Positions 9,536 through 17,566 of a stretch of 64,000 nucleotides of DNA are shown piece by piece. Position numbers and translations under genes: made by a program. Each line of letters begins with the position of its first letter. The first letter of the stretch is position 1. A model generated the notes under the pieces. The model was not told the origin of the DNA. It worked only from the letters and a program-made list of their open reading frames with translations, and ran no database searches. The stretch lies in assembly GCA_052170555.1 (NCBI GenBank), contig JBQNAI010000009.1, forward strand, positions 1-64,000, read 5' to 3'. The DNA comes from Scybalousia_A sp052170555 (GTDB taxonomy: Bacteria; Bacteroidota; Bacteroidia; Bacteroidales; P3).

Positions 9536-10357
9536 TTAAAGTTTTTGCACTGAAAGTATAATAGCTATAACCGAAGCTATTAATGATAACGAAGAAGTTA
9601 TCGTTGTCAGTGGTCTATTTATATTGGTCAATGTTTTCGTATTCTTATTCGGTTCTACATACACTATATCACCCGGACGTAAATAGAAATGAGGATCGTT
9701 TAATACCGAGGTCTTTCTAATATCTAAGGTATATACCACATCCTCGTTGGCATTCTTTCTTACAACTCTTATTTTTGAACGATTACCGTCATAAGTCAAA
9801 TCACCAGCAGTAGTCAAAGCATCAAAAATATTCACACTCGGTTGATAAAAGGTGTAAATACCGGGATGATTAACCTCTCCTGTAACATTTATCTTAAAAG
9901 TTACCATACGACAAATTACAACTACTCCTTTAGAATATTCCTCTGCTTTAAGTCTTACTTGTTCTTTGACTTCATCCACCGTAAGTCCCCAAACCATTAA
10001 GTTGCCTATGACAGGTAATGTTATAAATCCTTGCTCATTTACCTCATAAGAGTTTAGATATATCCCTGTTTCTGAGGTTTGAGAATAGTAATTATTTGAT
10101 CCTAATGCACCGGAAAACAATTCACTTGTCTCTTCATCCATTGATGATGCAATTTGAATATACAACATATCGTGAGGTTGTAATTTATATTCGGGTTTAA
10201 CATTGCCTTGCCCCTGTGGGTACGCATAAACTTGCTCATCGGGTATTTTTCCATCCAACTCTTCATTTTGAAAGTAGACTAAATTCTTCTGCGATGTACA
10301 TGACGCAAGTACAATAATCGCAATCACTATCCCTCCTATTCTATTTATTTTATCCAT
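9536..10357 (-). CDS. Polysaccharide export lipoprotein, Wza/BexD family
   Basis: An outer-membrane export channel component that pairs with the downstream tyrosine autokinase. The frame is open back to 10462, but that would overlap miaB. The ATG at 10357 gives a clean lipoprotein signal, MDKINRIGG then IIVLASC, with cysteine at about residue 21. The mature part has the polysaccharide export domain (YKLQPHDMLYIQIAS), SLBB-like segments (TGEVNHPGIYTF) and the GDIVYVEPN end motif. A C-terminal hydrophobic helix, ITSSLSLIASVIAIILSV, fits a membrane-spanning end. The 273-residue length is typical for Bacteroidota. A -7 element sits 23 bases upstream. Confidence 0.92.
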   Translation of the reverse strand: MDKINRIGGIVIAIIVLASCTSQKNLVYFQNEELDGKIPDEQVYAYPQGQGNVKPEYKLQPHDMLYIQIASSMDEETSELFSGALGSNNYYSQTSETGIYLNSYEVNEQGFITLPVIGNLMVWGLTVDEVKEQVRLKAEEYSKGVVVICRMVTFKINVTGEVNHPGIYTFYQPSVNIFDALTTAGDLTYDGNRSKIRVVRKNANEDVVYTLDIRKTSVLNDPHFYLRPGDIVYVEPNKNTKTLTNINRPLTTITSSLSLIASVIAIILSVQKL

Positions 10358-10380
10358 ATTTAATCCTATTTTTGAGTTTG

Positions 10381-10388
10381 CAAAAATA
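10381..10388 (-). promoter_or_regulatory. -7 promoter element of the export lipoprotein gene
   Basis: The minus strand reads TATTTTTG followed by C, 23 bases upstream of the ATG at 10357. It supports that start and a transcription unit separate from miaB. Confidence 0.55.
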
Positions 10389-10415
10389 TTACAATTCTTT
10401 TTAACAATCACAACA

Positions 10416-11723
10416 TTAACCAACTTTTCTACCGAAAAGTGTTGCAGAAGTACAATCTCCAACCTTTACAAATACGTAATCCCCCGTATTGACATCCTCT
10501 TTATCAAAAATAACAACTTTATTTTGAGAGGTTCTACCAAAATATTTTGTTTTATCTCTCTTACTTTCTCCCTCAACAAGCACTTCAAATGTCTTGCCTA
10601 TATCTTGTTTATTACTTTCAAAAGACAACTCTCGCTGTACATCAATGATTTCTTGCAATCTACGTATTTTTTCTCGCTCTTCAATATTATCTTTAAATCT
10701 TTTGTGTGCCACAGTCCCAGGTCTATCAGAATATTTAAACATATAAGCGGAATCGTACCTAACTTTACGGAAAATTTCCAGCGTTTTATTGTGATCATCC
10801 AATGTTTCACCACAAAAACCAGCAATAACATCTGTACTAATTGCACAGTCAGGAATCCTATTTCTAATCAAATCTATTTTTTTTAGGTAATCTTCCACTG
10901 TATATTTCCTATTCATTTTATCTAACATAGCATTACTACCAGACTGTATAGGAAGATGTATATATTTACAAATGTTGGAATGACAAGCAATAGTCTCAAC
11001 TAATTCTTCGCTCAAATCTTTTGGATGAGAGGTTGCAAAACGAACTCTTAATTGCGGATTTATCATCGCGACTCTCGTTAGGAGTTCTGCAAATCGTACC
11101 TCATGTCCATTCTCATCATAAATGTATGAATTAACATTCTGCCCGAGTAACGTAATATCACGATATCCATCCTTAAATAGTACTTCAGCTTCTGCTATCA
11201 CACTTTGAACAGGACGAGAACGCTCTCTACCCCTTGTATATGGTACAACACAATAAGTACAAAAATTCTCACAACCTCTCATTATGGAAATAAAGGCAGA
11301 TATACCATCCGTATTCAATTGTGTTGGTATAATATCTTCATAAGTTTCCTGTTTGGAGAGTTCAACATCTATGGCAGTTGTCTGAGCTATTAATGTGTGA
11401 ATTTTTCTGTAGGAATCTGGACCACAAACTATATTCACCTTGTCCTCATTTATCAAACTATCTTTCAACCTTTCCGCCATACAACCGATAATTCCGATTT
11501 TTAGCAAAGGATTCTTCTTTCTGAGACTTCGCAAATCGTGAACACGATTATGAATACGTTTTTCTGCATTATCTCTTACTGCACAAGTGTTTATCAGTAT
11601 CACATCAGCATCATCTTGCGAATAGACTATATGATAACCATTATCTTGAAGCACTTTACCTACAATTCCACTGTCAGCTTGATTCATTTGACAACCGTAG
11701 GTTTCTATATAAACATTACTCAT
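10416..11723 (-). CDS. miaB: tRNA-2-methylthio-N6-dimethylallyladenosine synthase MiaB
   Basis: A methylthiotransferase acting on i6A37 of tRNAs. The N-terminal domain (UPF0004) has cluster cysteines C11, C47 and C81. The radical SAM motif CENFCTYC supplies C151, C155 and C158. A TRAM domain ends the protein (about 370-435, GKTFEVLVEGESKRD...GRTSQNK). The 435-residue length is normal. Compared with the second methylthiotransferase in the window (rimO, 56170), this one has the MiaB-type RGCENFCTYCVVPYTRG context. Its start overlaps the HU-like gene by 8 bp, so the two are translationally coupled. Confidence 0.95.
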   Translation of the reverse strand: MSNVYIETYGCQMNQADSGIVGKVLQDNGYHIVYSQDDADVILINTCAVRDNAEKRIHNRVHDLRSLRKKNPLLKIGIIGCMAERLKDSLINEDKVNIVCGPDSYRKIHTLIAQTTAIDVELSKQETYEDIIPTQLNTDGISAFISIMRGCENFCTYCVVPYTRGRERSRPVQSVIAEAEVLFKDGYRDITLLGQNVNSYIYDENGHEVRFAELLTRVAMINPQLRVRFATSHPKDLSEELVETIACHSNICKYIHLPIQSGSNAMLDKMNRKYTVEDYLKKIDLIRNRIPDCAISTDVIAGFCGETLDDHNKTLEIFRKVRYDSAYMFKYSDRPGTVAHKRFKDNIEEREKIRRLQEIIDVQRELSFESNKQDIGKTFEVLVEGESKRDKTKYFGRTSQNKVVIFDKEDVNTGDYVFVKVGDCTSATLFGRKVG

Positions 11724-12141
11724 CCGTCTTCACAATTCCTTTTGAATACCAGACATCTCTGTCAATCAAATCAAATTTTGTCTCCCTCAAAGTACTCTTT
11801 AATTCTTTTGAAGGAAGGAAATTACAAACAAGTTTTTTAATAGTATTTGGATGTACATCCTTTGATTTATCTACCATTTGAGCATTAATTGTAGGATAAA
11901 AAATTCCCAACTCTCCCACTCTAACCGAATGACCTTGTTTTAAGAGAGTTTCTATTTGCCAAGTAAGTTCCGTAACCGCAGCATTAACATCACCTTTAGA
12001 TAAAGTACAATGTCTTTCCATTCTTTTACACAACTCATCATACTCTATTATCCCTGTATTGTAGGCTTTCGCCATATATTTTTCCTCGTTTTTACCTTGA
12101 TTGTGAACCTTACGCTTATATTTTACAAAAGGAAATCCCAT
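11716..12141 (-). CDS. HU-like DNA-binding protein (HU-HIG family)
   Basis: A 141-residue nucleoid-type protein of the Bacteroidota-specific HU-related family (TIGR01201/HU-HIG). The N-terminal part starts MGFPFVKYKRKVHNQGKNE. The HU core follows (IEYDELCKRMERHCTLSKG... then VRVGELGIFYPTINA, the family equivalent of the GxGxF region). The C terminus is basic and variable. It probably binds DNA as a dimer; targets are unknown. It is the first gene before miaB, overlapping it by 8 bp, and has its own promoter element at 12266-12273. Confidence 0.85.
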   Translation of the reverse strand: MGFPFVKYKRKVHNQGKNEEKYMAKAYNTGIIEYDELCKRMERHCTLSKGDVNAAVTELTWQIETLLKQGHSVRVGELGIFYPTINAQMVDKSKDVHPNTIKKLVCNFLPSKELKSTLRETKFDLIDRDVWYSKGIVKTDE

Positions 12142-12265
12142 AATTATGAAGTATTTACATTTTTTATTTTACCTGTTCCTAGACTTTTTAGATAAATTGT
12201 ATCCTTTCGGTATCACGCCCTTACAATCTTTATTATAGTTATAGTAAGATATGATAATATTTCTG

Positions 12266-12273
12266 CAAAGTTA
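12266..12273 (-). promoter_or_regulatory. -7 promoter element of the HU-like gene
   Basis: The minus strand reads TAACTTTG then C, matching TAnnTTTG, about 125 bases before the start at 12141. The leader would therefore be long. Confidence 0.5.
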
Positions 12274-12289
12274 CAAAATAATTTTATAA

Positions 12290-12407
12290 CCACGCACGAT
12301 ATTTTTGTTTAATCCGTCCAAAGTATAATTTCAGACCGTCTAAAATTTGATTTTGGACGGTCTAAAATTTAATTTTAAACCGTCCAAACAAAATTATTTC
12401 GTAAGAT
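12290..12407. repeat. 22-bp periodic array B (8-bp cores)
   Basis: Cores ATCCGTCC (12312-12319), GACCGTCT (12334-12341), GACGGTCT (12356-12363) and AACCGTCC (12378-12385) are spaced exactly 22 bp. The spacers between them are 14 bp, almost pure A/T, for example AAAATTTGATTTTG. A further in-phase G/C-rich core CCACGCAC (12290) and a weak one (12400) may extend it. The design equals the 21-bp arrays except that the core is 8 instead of 7 bp. It lies upstream of the HU-gene promoter and downstream of the sirtuin gene. Nothing else is seen in the 383-bp gap. Confidence 0.75.
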
Positions 12408-12524
12408 TAAATAAATAATACCAACAATTATAAATATTTTTTATAATACTGCAAATTCGTAGTCATTTATTATTGACCTGTATATACTTTATTATGTATA
12501 CAAATGAAACGTTTTTTCTGCTTT

Positions 12525-13217
12525 CTATTGATATTCATTCAATATTTCTTCTACCACTTTTTTTACTCCCACACTCGCTTTTTCTTGTACAAAGGTTATT
12601 CCAGTTAAATCAACATTTGGTCGTTTTGTATCTACAAGATATTTTTTGCAATTCTTAGTTACATAGTGTATTAATCCTGCTGCTGGATACACTACTAAGG
12701 ATGTACCTATAACAATCAATACATCTGCTTTTTGGACTTGCTCAATTGCAATATCAAACATAGGGACGCTCTCTCCAAACCATACAATGAAAGGACGAAG
12801 CATCTTCCCGTTTTTGTCAACATCCAATGGGGTTATATCATGATACCCTATATAGTAAATCTCTGTCGTATCATCCACACTACATGCTTTCGTAAGTTCC
12901 CCATGTAAATGAATAATTTTGCTACTGCCCGCTTTCTCATGTAAATTATCCACATTCTGAGTTACAATTGTTACATTAAATTTGTCTTCAAGTCTGGTTA
13001 GTTGCTTATGTCCGTCATTCGGCTCACAGGTTGTCAATTGTCGTCTCCTTGAATTGTAAAATTTTGTAACCAATTCACTATCTCGCTCAAATGAATCATA
13101 GTTTGCAATATCTTCTATGCGATAATTTTCCCACAACCCGTCAGAATCCCTAAACGTCTTTATACCGCTTTCGGCAGAAATACCGGCTCCTGTCAATACA
13201 ACTATATTTTTTTTCAT
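12525..13217 (-). CDS. Sir2-family NAD-dependent protein deacylase
   Basis: A 230-residue class III-like sirtuin that removes acyl groups from lysine using NAD+. Visible motifs are GAGIS at 10-14, FRDSDGLWENY at 22-32, TQNVDNLH at 86-93, the catalytic histidine H105 in HLHGEL, and FIVWFGE. The zinc-binding CxxC pairs expected after HGEL are absent: that segment reads TKACSVDDTTEIYYIGYHD with one cysteine. Several Bacteroidota CobB-like proteins share this loss, so I expect activity to be retained. It is last in the gltX, DUF2520, sirtuin series, 37 bp after DUF2520. Confidence 0.9.
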   Translation of the reverse strand: MKKNIVVLTGAGISAESGIKTFRDSDGLWENYRIEDIANYDSFERDSELVTKFYNSRRRQLTTCEPNDGHKQLTRLEDKFNVTIVTQNVDNLHEKAGSSKIIHLHGELTKACSVDDTTEIYYIGYHDITPLDVDKNGKMLRPFIVWFGESVPMFDIAIEQVQKADVLIVIGTSLVVYPAAGLIHYVTKNCKKYLVDTKRPNVDLTGITFVQEKASVGVKKVVEEILNEYQ

Positions 13218-13254
13218 TGTTTTTTGATTTTACCAAATTAATCTATCTTCGCCA

Positions 13255-14004
13255 CTAACCAATATCAGATTTATTCATAATGCTTTCACTTATTATTTCA
13301 TATATTTTCCTCTCCATCTCTGTCAATTCCAATTTGTGTTCTTGCATAACAGTTAATTCTTTTCTAATTGCAGGTCCTGTCTGAATATCAAAAGGATTAT
13401 TTTGTTTAACTGCCACAACCGTTCTATCTATAAGAGGATATAGTATTGAAAACGGAATATTCTTTTTCTCTAATATACTTTTTGCTATACCATAGAGGTG
13501 ATTAGTAAAATTGTTCGTAAATACCGCTGCCAGATGCAATGTTTTTCTCTGACTATCATTTAACTTATAACAAATATTTGTTAGTTTTTTTGCCAAATTT
13601 TCTAACTTTTGCATCGCAATTTCATCATTTGTCCAAATACAAAGTGAAACCGTAGCAAAATCTATCGCAATTCCCCTTCTTAAAGACTGCAAAGGATAGA
13701 ATGAACCATAAATTGCAGATATTTTTTTCAAACAATCTGTGGACGTATATCCACTCGTATGCACTACTATACTATTCAGTAAAACCTTCCTGCCAATTTG
13801 TTTAGATATATTCTCAACAGTCTCTTGTATAGCCTCATCTTTTACAGCTATTATGATGAGATGACTTTTGAAATCTTCTTTTAAAAATGGCAAACGCGAA
13901 GAAACCATCTTCACATTCACGCCTTTCTCTTTCATTATGTTGTAATAATGACTGGCAACATTACCTTGCCCCACTATTGTTACCGTTTGTATTTCCACAG
14001 CCAA
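13255..14004 (-). CDS. DUF2520 Rossmann-like protein (ProC/NADP reductase fold)
   Basis: A 249-residue protein with an N-terminal Rossmann motif (VTIVGQGNVASHYY) and the C-terminal DUF2520 helical domain (FTNNFTNHLYGIAKSILE). The fold resembles pyrroline-5-carboxylate reductase and other 6-phosphogluconate-dehydrogenase-like enzymes, but the reaction is unknown. No ATG is available near the start. The frame opens with TTG at 14004 or GTG at 13998, and the nucleotide-binding motif follows at once, so a non-ATG start is needed. It lies 17 bp after gltX and is probably cotranscribed. Confidence 0.8.
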   Translation of the reverse strand: MAVEIQTVTIVGQGNVASHYYNIMKEKGVNVKMVSSRLPFLKEDFKSHLIIIAVKDEAIQETVENISKQIGRKVLLNSIVVHTSGYTSTDCLKKISAIYGSFYPLQSLRRGIAIDFATVSLCIWTNDEIAMQKLENLAKKLTNICYKLNDSQRKTLHLAAVFTNNFTNHLYGIAKSILEKKNIPFSILYPLIDRTVVAVKQNNPFDIQTGPAIRKELTVMQEHKLELTEMERKIYEIISESIMNKSDIG

Positions 14005-14021
14005 TTGTTGGAGTTTCTTTT

Positions 14022-15551
14022 TTATAAGTTAATCTTGTCAATGGCAATATTTAGCCGTCGAAGTACCTCTTCTTTTCCCAAAACTCTCATTATATCTAAC
14101 ATATTGGGCCCCTTAGTATCACCAACAACAGCTAAACGCAAACTGTTCATAATTTGACCCATATTAAGTTCATTCTTCTTGATATAATCCATTAAGAAGT
14201 CCTCCGCTTTCTGTGCCCAATTCATATCCTCAGTCTTTTGCAAATGCCCAGATATGATTTTCATAATATGAGACGTCCCCTCTTTCCAACGCTTCTTTAG
14301 AGCTTTGGATTCATATTCCTTGGGAGCTATAAAAAAATAATTGCTATTCTCCCAAAGTTCGTTGGCAAAAGAACATCTTTCTTTAATAAGACAAACAACT
14401 TGCCTGACAGTGTCATAATTGGTAAATATGCCTCTTTGGTGCAATTCTTCCAAATAATCTTTAGTCAAAATGTCTATATTCATTTGCTGTAAATACTGAT
14501 GATTAAACCATCTAGCCTTTTCCAAATCAAATTTAGCACCATGTTTTGCTATTCTTTCAATAGAGAACTTCTCTGTAAGTTCATCAAGTGAAAATATTTC
14601 TTGCTCAGTTCCGTCATTCCATCCCAAGAGTGCAAGCATATTAATAACAGCTTGTGGTAAATATCCGCTTTCTCTATACCCAGAGGAAATTTCTTTTGAT
14701 TTAGGATCCGTCCATTGCAAAGGGAAAACCGGAAAACCTAACCTATCTCCATCGCGTTTAGATAACTTACCCTTACCATCAGGTTTTAATAACAAAGGTA
14801 GGTGAGCAAACTGAGGCATATCTGTTTCCCAGCCAAACGCTTTATACAAAGATATGTGTAATGGACAACTTGGCAACCATTCTTCTCCTCTTATAACGTG
14901 AGAAATATACATTAAATGATCGTCTACTACGTTGGCTAAATGATATGTCGGCATACCGTCACTCTTGTAAAGAACTTTATCATCTAATAATGAAGAATCT
15001 ATCTTAATATGTCCTCTAATCATATCATCAAACTCTATTAATTCATTCCCCTCAAATTTGAAACGTATAACGTACGGAGTACCGTTAGCTAATAGCATCT
15101 GCACCTCATCTGCACTCAAAGATAAAGAGTTCTTTAATGATAGTCTTGTCTTGCAATCATACTGAAATATATTCTTATCTAACTCTGCCTGATTGCGTCT
15201 TACAGTCAATTCCTCGGCAGTGTCAAAAGCGTAATAAGCTCTCCCTTTATTAACCAAATCCATTGCGTAGTCTTTATAGATAGACTTACGCTCAGACTGT
15301 CTATAGGGACCATAATCTCCCCCTACGCCAATACCCTCATCAAATGACAATCCTAACCATTTGAACGCTTCTACAATATAATCTTCCGCCCCCTCTACAA
15401 AACGAGTTTGGTCAGTATCTTCTATTCTCAATAAGAAATCTCCTCCGTGTTGCTTAGCAAAGAGATAATTATATAAAGCAGTCCTAACTCCTCCTATATG
15501 TAAAGGTCCGGTAGGAGAGGGTGCAAATCTAACTCTGACTCTATTTTCCAT
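14022..15551 (-). CDS. gltX: Glutamyl-tRNA synthetase
   Basis: A class I aminoacyl-tRNA synthetase charging tRNA-Glu. It has the HIGH-type motif as PLHIGG close to the N terminus (FAPSPTGPLHIGGVRTALY) and the KMSKS-type motif as KLSKR. The 509-residue length is normal for bacterial GluRS. I use the ATG at 15551 (MENRVRVRFAPSP); the frame extends to a TTG at 15566 but the ATG fits the family start. A -7 element lies at 15589-15596. It heads the gltX, DUF2520, sirtuin unit. Confidence 0.96.
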   Translation of the reverse strand: MENRVRVRFAPSPTGPLHIGGVRTALYNYLFAKQHGGDFLLRIEDTDQTRFVEGAEDYIVEAFKWLGLSFDEGIGVGGDYGPYRQSERKSIYKDYAMDLVNKGRAYYAFDTAEELTVRRNQAELDKNIFQYDCKTRLSLKNSLSLSADEVQMLLANGTPYVIRFKFEGNELIEFDDMIRGHIKIDSSLLDDKVLYKSDGMPTYHLANVVDDHLMYISHVIRGEEWLPSCPLHISLYKAFGWETDMPQFAHLPLLLKPDGKGKLSKRDGDRLGFPVFPLQWTDPKSKEISSGYRESGYLPQAVINMLALLGWNDGTEQEIFSLDELTEKFSIERIAKHGAKFDLEKARWFNHQYLQQMNIDILTKDYLEELHQRGIFTNYDTVRQVVCLIKERCSFANELWENSNYFFIAPKEYESKALKKRWKEGTSHIMKIISGHLQKTEDMNWAQKAEDFLMDYIKKNELNMGQIMNSLRLAVVGDTKGPNMLDIMRVLGKEEVLRRLNIAIDKINL

Positions 15552-15588
15552 CTTATTTATTCCCAATAATATATTTACTTATATTTTG

Positions 15589-15596
15589 CAAATATA
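15589..15596 (-). promoter_or_regulatory. -7 promoter element of gltX
   Basis: The minus strand reads TATATTTG then C, 37 bases upstream of the ATG at 15551. Confidence 0.55.
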
Positions 15597-15654
15597 ATAA
15601 AATTCTACAAATCACAAAAGTGATAAATAAAAATTAATCTGCGAAAAGAAAAAA

Positions 15655-15692
15655 TTGAAGTCCCACATTAAAAAAATGATGTGGGACTTCAA
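15655..15692 (-). terminator. Inverted two-core array C acting as terminator
   Basis: Perfect 14-bp arms (15655-15668 and 15679-15692) contain the cores GTCCCAC (15660) and GTGGGAC (15681), 21 bp apart. On the minus strand the hairpin is followed by TTTTTTCTTTT, a good intrinsic terminator for the SpoIIE phosphatase gene ending at 15805. It is also a member of the 21-bp array family. Confidence 0.8.
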
Positions 15693-15804
15693 TACAACGG
15701 TTTCATCATATTGTTTTGTTTTTTTTATCGTTAATATTTTACATCTGACCTCTATCTAAACTACATATACAAACAATTCAACAGTATAAGATGTTAATGT
15801 ATTG

Positions 15805-17001
15805 TTATATGTAATCAATAAAAACTTCTTTCATAAATTTCTTTTCTAATATTAAAGCAATACGTTCAATTAACGTTCTACGAATTTCAATCACTACTGG
15901 AATAGATGGATCATGGTGATTTTGGTTAATTTTCGTGCCAACAAGAAAATTAATTCTATCGGAATCCAACAAATATTGAACAATCCTATCTGCTGCTCCC
16001 TTATCTGACAAGCTATTGGCGGAAGTAATATCATTAAGTATGACCTCAACACGGGAAAGTGTCAAAACTCCTTCTGTAATCAAATCAACACCTTCCATAA
16101 ATGAAAAAAAAGGCAAGTCATTACATATATCTTGATAATCATCCTTTATTTTTGCATTAAGCTCTCTTGCAAAAATATTAGCAGTTGTCGCTCCACAAAG
16201 GATTTTTTTACCTTGAAAATTCATAACCCTAGCAACATAATCGCTATCTAATTTTTTATTAATGGGGGGACCAGTTGCAATAATCAATTGTCGTGCATCA
16301 CGAAAATATATTACTCCACAAGAAGTATCATCTTTAGAATCAAAATTGTCATTTGTATGAGCCATATCTACAACTCGTTGGGCGAGTTTATCTGCTGGGA
16401 TATAACGATTATTCAGTATAGATTGACGAACAAATTCTATATACCCCTCTCGTTGCCATCCGAACGGGAATTTTTCGCTTCCCATACCACTCTGCGTAAC
16501 TCCATCGGAAACATATAAAATTCTGTCTTCTTTACATGGAACAAATGAACAAGTACGTAAAATTCTACTTCTACCTTCATAATCTATATCTTCCAATTGT
16601 ACATGTTGCCATTCCAACTCATGAATATTACCTCCACGCATCACAAGACAAGTAGGATTGTCATATTCTAATATGTTGACCTTTTCATTTACTATATCTA
16701 TAATTGTAAATGTAGCATAGGATGTATGTCTCTCACTACAAATAGGCAAAGTTTTCATGATAATCTGAGCAATAGCAACAGGATCCCGGTGTTCTTCTGC
16801 AAAGTTAAGTGCCATATGGGCCGTAAGCGTCGCAAGTATGTTTGCTTTAACGCCATGCCCCATACCATCAGAAAGGATACTCAATATACGATTTTGCATC
16901 TTCAATCGCTTAGATAAAAATACGTCTCCACAAATGTATTGCCCTTCATGGTAACGCTGAGCATTTGAAACCTCTACATAATATGTCAAAGAGGTATCCA
17001 T
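15805..17001 (-). CDS. SpoIIE-family protein serine phosphatase (PP2C-like)
   Basis: A 398-residue cytosolic phosphatase. The PP2C/SpoIIE motifs are LSDGMGHGVKANILA near residues 44-58 and YVSDGVTQSG near 170; metal-binding aspartates are retained, including a later DDTSCGVIYF. A C-terminal domain of about 170 residues follows (IATGPPINK...). Phosphatases of this layout often sit in [FeFe]-hydrogenase gene neighbourhoods of anaerobes; here it is far from the hydrogenase operon at 57.7 kb and next to gmk. I chose the ATG at 17001 over an upstream TTG at 17028. It starts 4 bp after the gmk stop. Confidence 0.85.
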   Translation of the reverse strand: MDTSLTYYVEVSNAQRYHEGQYICGDVFLSKRLKMQNRILSILSDGMGHGVKANILATLTAHMALNFAEEHRDPVAIAQIIMKTLPICSERHTSYATFTIIDIVNEKVNILEYDNPTCLVMRGGNIHELEWQHVQLEDIDYEGRSRILRTCSFVPCKEDRILYVSDGVTQSGMGSEKFPFGWQREGYIEFVRQSILNNRYIPADKLAQRVVDMAHTNDNFDSKDDTSCGVIYFRDARQLIIATGPPINKKLDSDYVARVMNFQGKKILCGATTANIFARELNAKIKDDYQDICNDLPFFSFMEGVDLITEGVLTLSRVEVILNDITSANSLSDKGAADRIVQYLLDSDRINFLVGTKINQNHHDPSIPVVIEIRRTLIERIALILEKKFMKEVFIDYI

Positions 17002-17005
17002 CTTG

Positions 17006-17563
17006 TTACAATATATACTGTTTAACAACGCTTATAAAATCCTCTACCGCCTTATCCAAATCATCATTGATAATAATCTTGTCAAAATACTTAGAATAAG
17101 AAATTTCCATCTCTGCCCTTCGCAAACGTCTCTGCAAACTCTCTCTCGTTTCGGTGTTTCTACGGATAAGTCTCTTTTCTAATACCTCCCTATTTGGTGG
17201 CATAATAAAAATACTCAACACCTCATCACCCAGAATATTCTTTATATTCACACCACCCTTGACATCTACATCAAAAACAACCTTCTTAGACAAAGCATTT
17301 ATCCTAACTATCTCGCTTTTCAAAGTTCCATAAAAAAGCCCTTCATAAACCTGTTCATATTCAAGAAAATCATCATTTTGTATTCTTTCATTAAATTCTT
17401 TAATTGTTAAAAAATAATAATCCACACCGTCTTTCTCGCCATCACGTGGCATACGCGTAGTTGCAGACACAGAAAAGCCAAAATCCGTAGGATATTTATC
17501 AAATACCTTCTTTAATATTGTGGTTTTCCCTGAGCCACTCGGTGCCGAAACTATAAAATTCAT
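17006..17563 (-). CDS. gmk: Guanylate kinase
   Basis: Phosphorylates GMP to GDP with ATP. The P-loop is APSGSGKTT at 7-15. The GMP-binding part (SVSATTRMPRDGEKDGVDYYFL, split here as SATTRMPRDGEKDG and VDYYFL) and the lid (RRNTETRESLQRRL) are intact. At 185 residues it begins almost directly with the first beta strand, slightly shorter than usual at the N terminus. It is tightly packed between the coiled-coil gene (3 bp away) and the phosphatase gene (4 bp). Confidence 0.96.
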   Translation of the reverse strand: MNFIVSAPSGSGKTTILKKVFDKYPTDFGFSVSATTRMPRDGEKDGVDYYFLTIKEFNERIQNDDFLEYEQVYEGLFYGTLKSEIVRINALSKKVVFDVDVKGGVNIKNILGDEVLSIFIMPPNREVLEKRLIRRNTETRESLQRRLRRAEMEISYSKYFDKIIINDDLDKAVEDFISVVKQYIL

Positions 17564-17566
17564 CTG

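Noticed and set aside
10358..10462. Longer N terminus for the export lipoprotein
   Set aside because: It would overlap miaB, span the promoter and destroy the lipoprotein signal.
15655..15692. Riboswitch upstream of gltX
   Set aside because: The hairpin lies upstream of the gltX promoter element and is a simple stem-loop oriented to end the phosphatase transcript.
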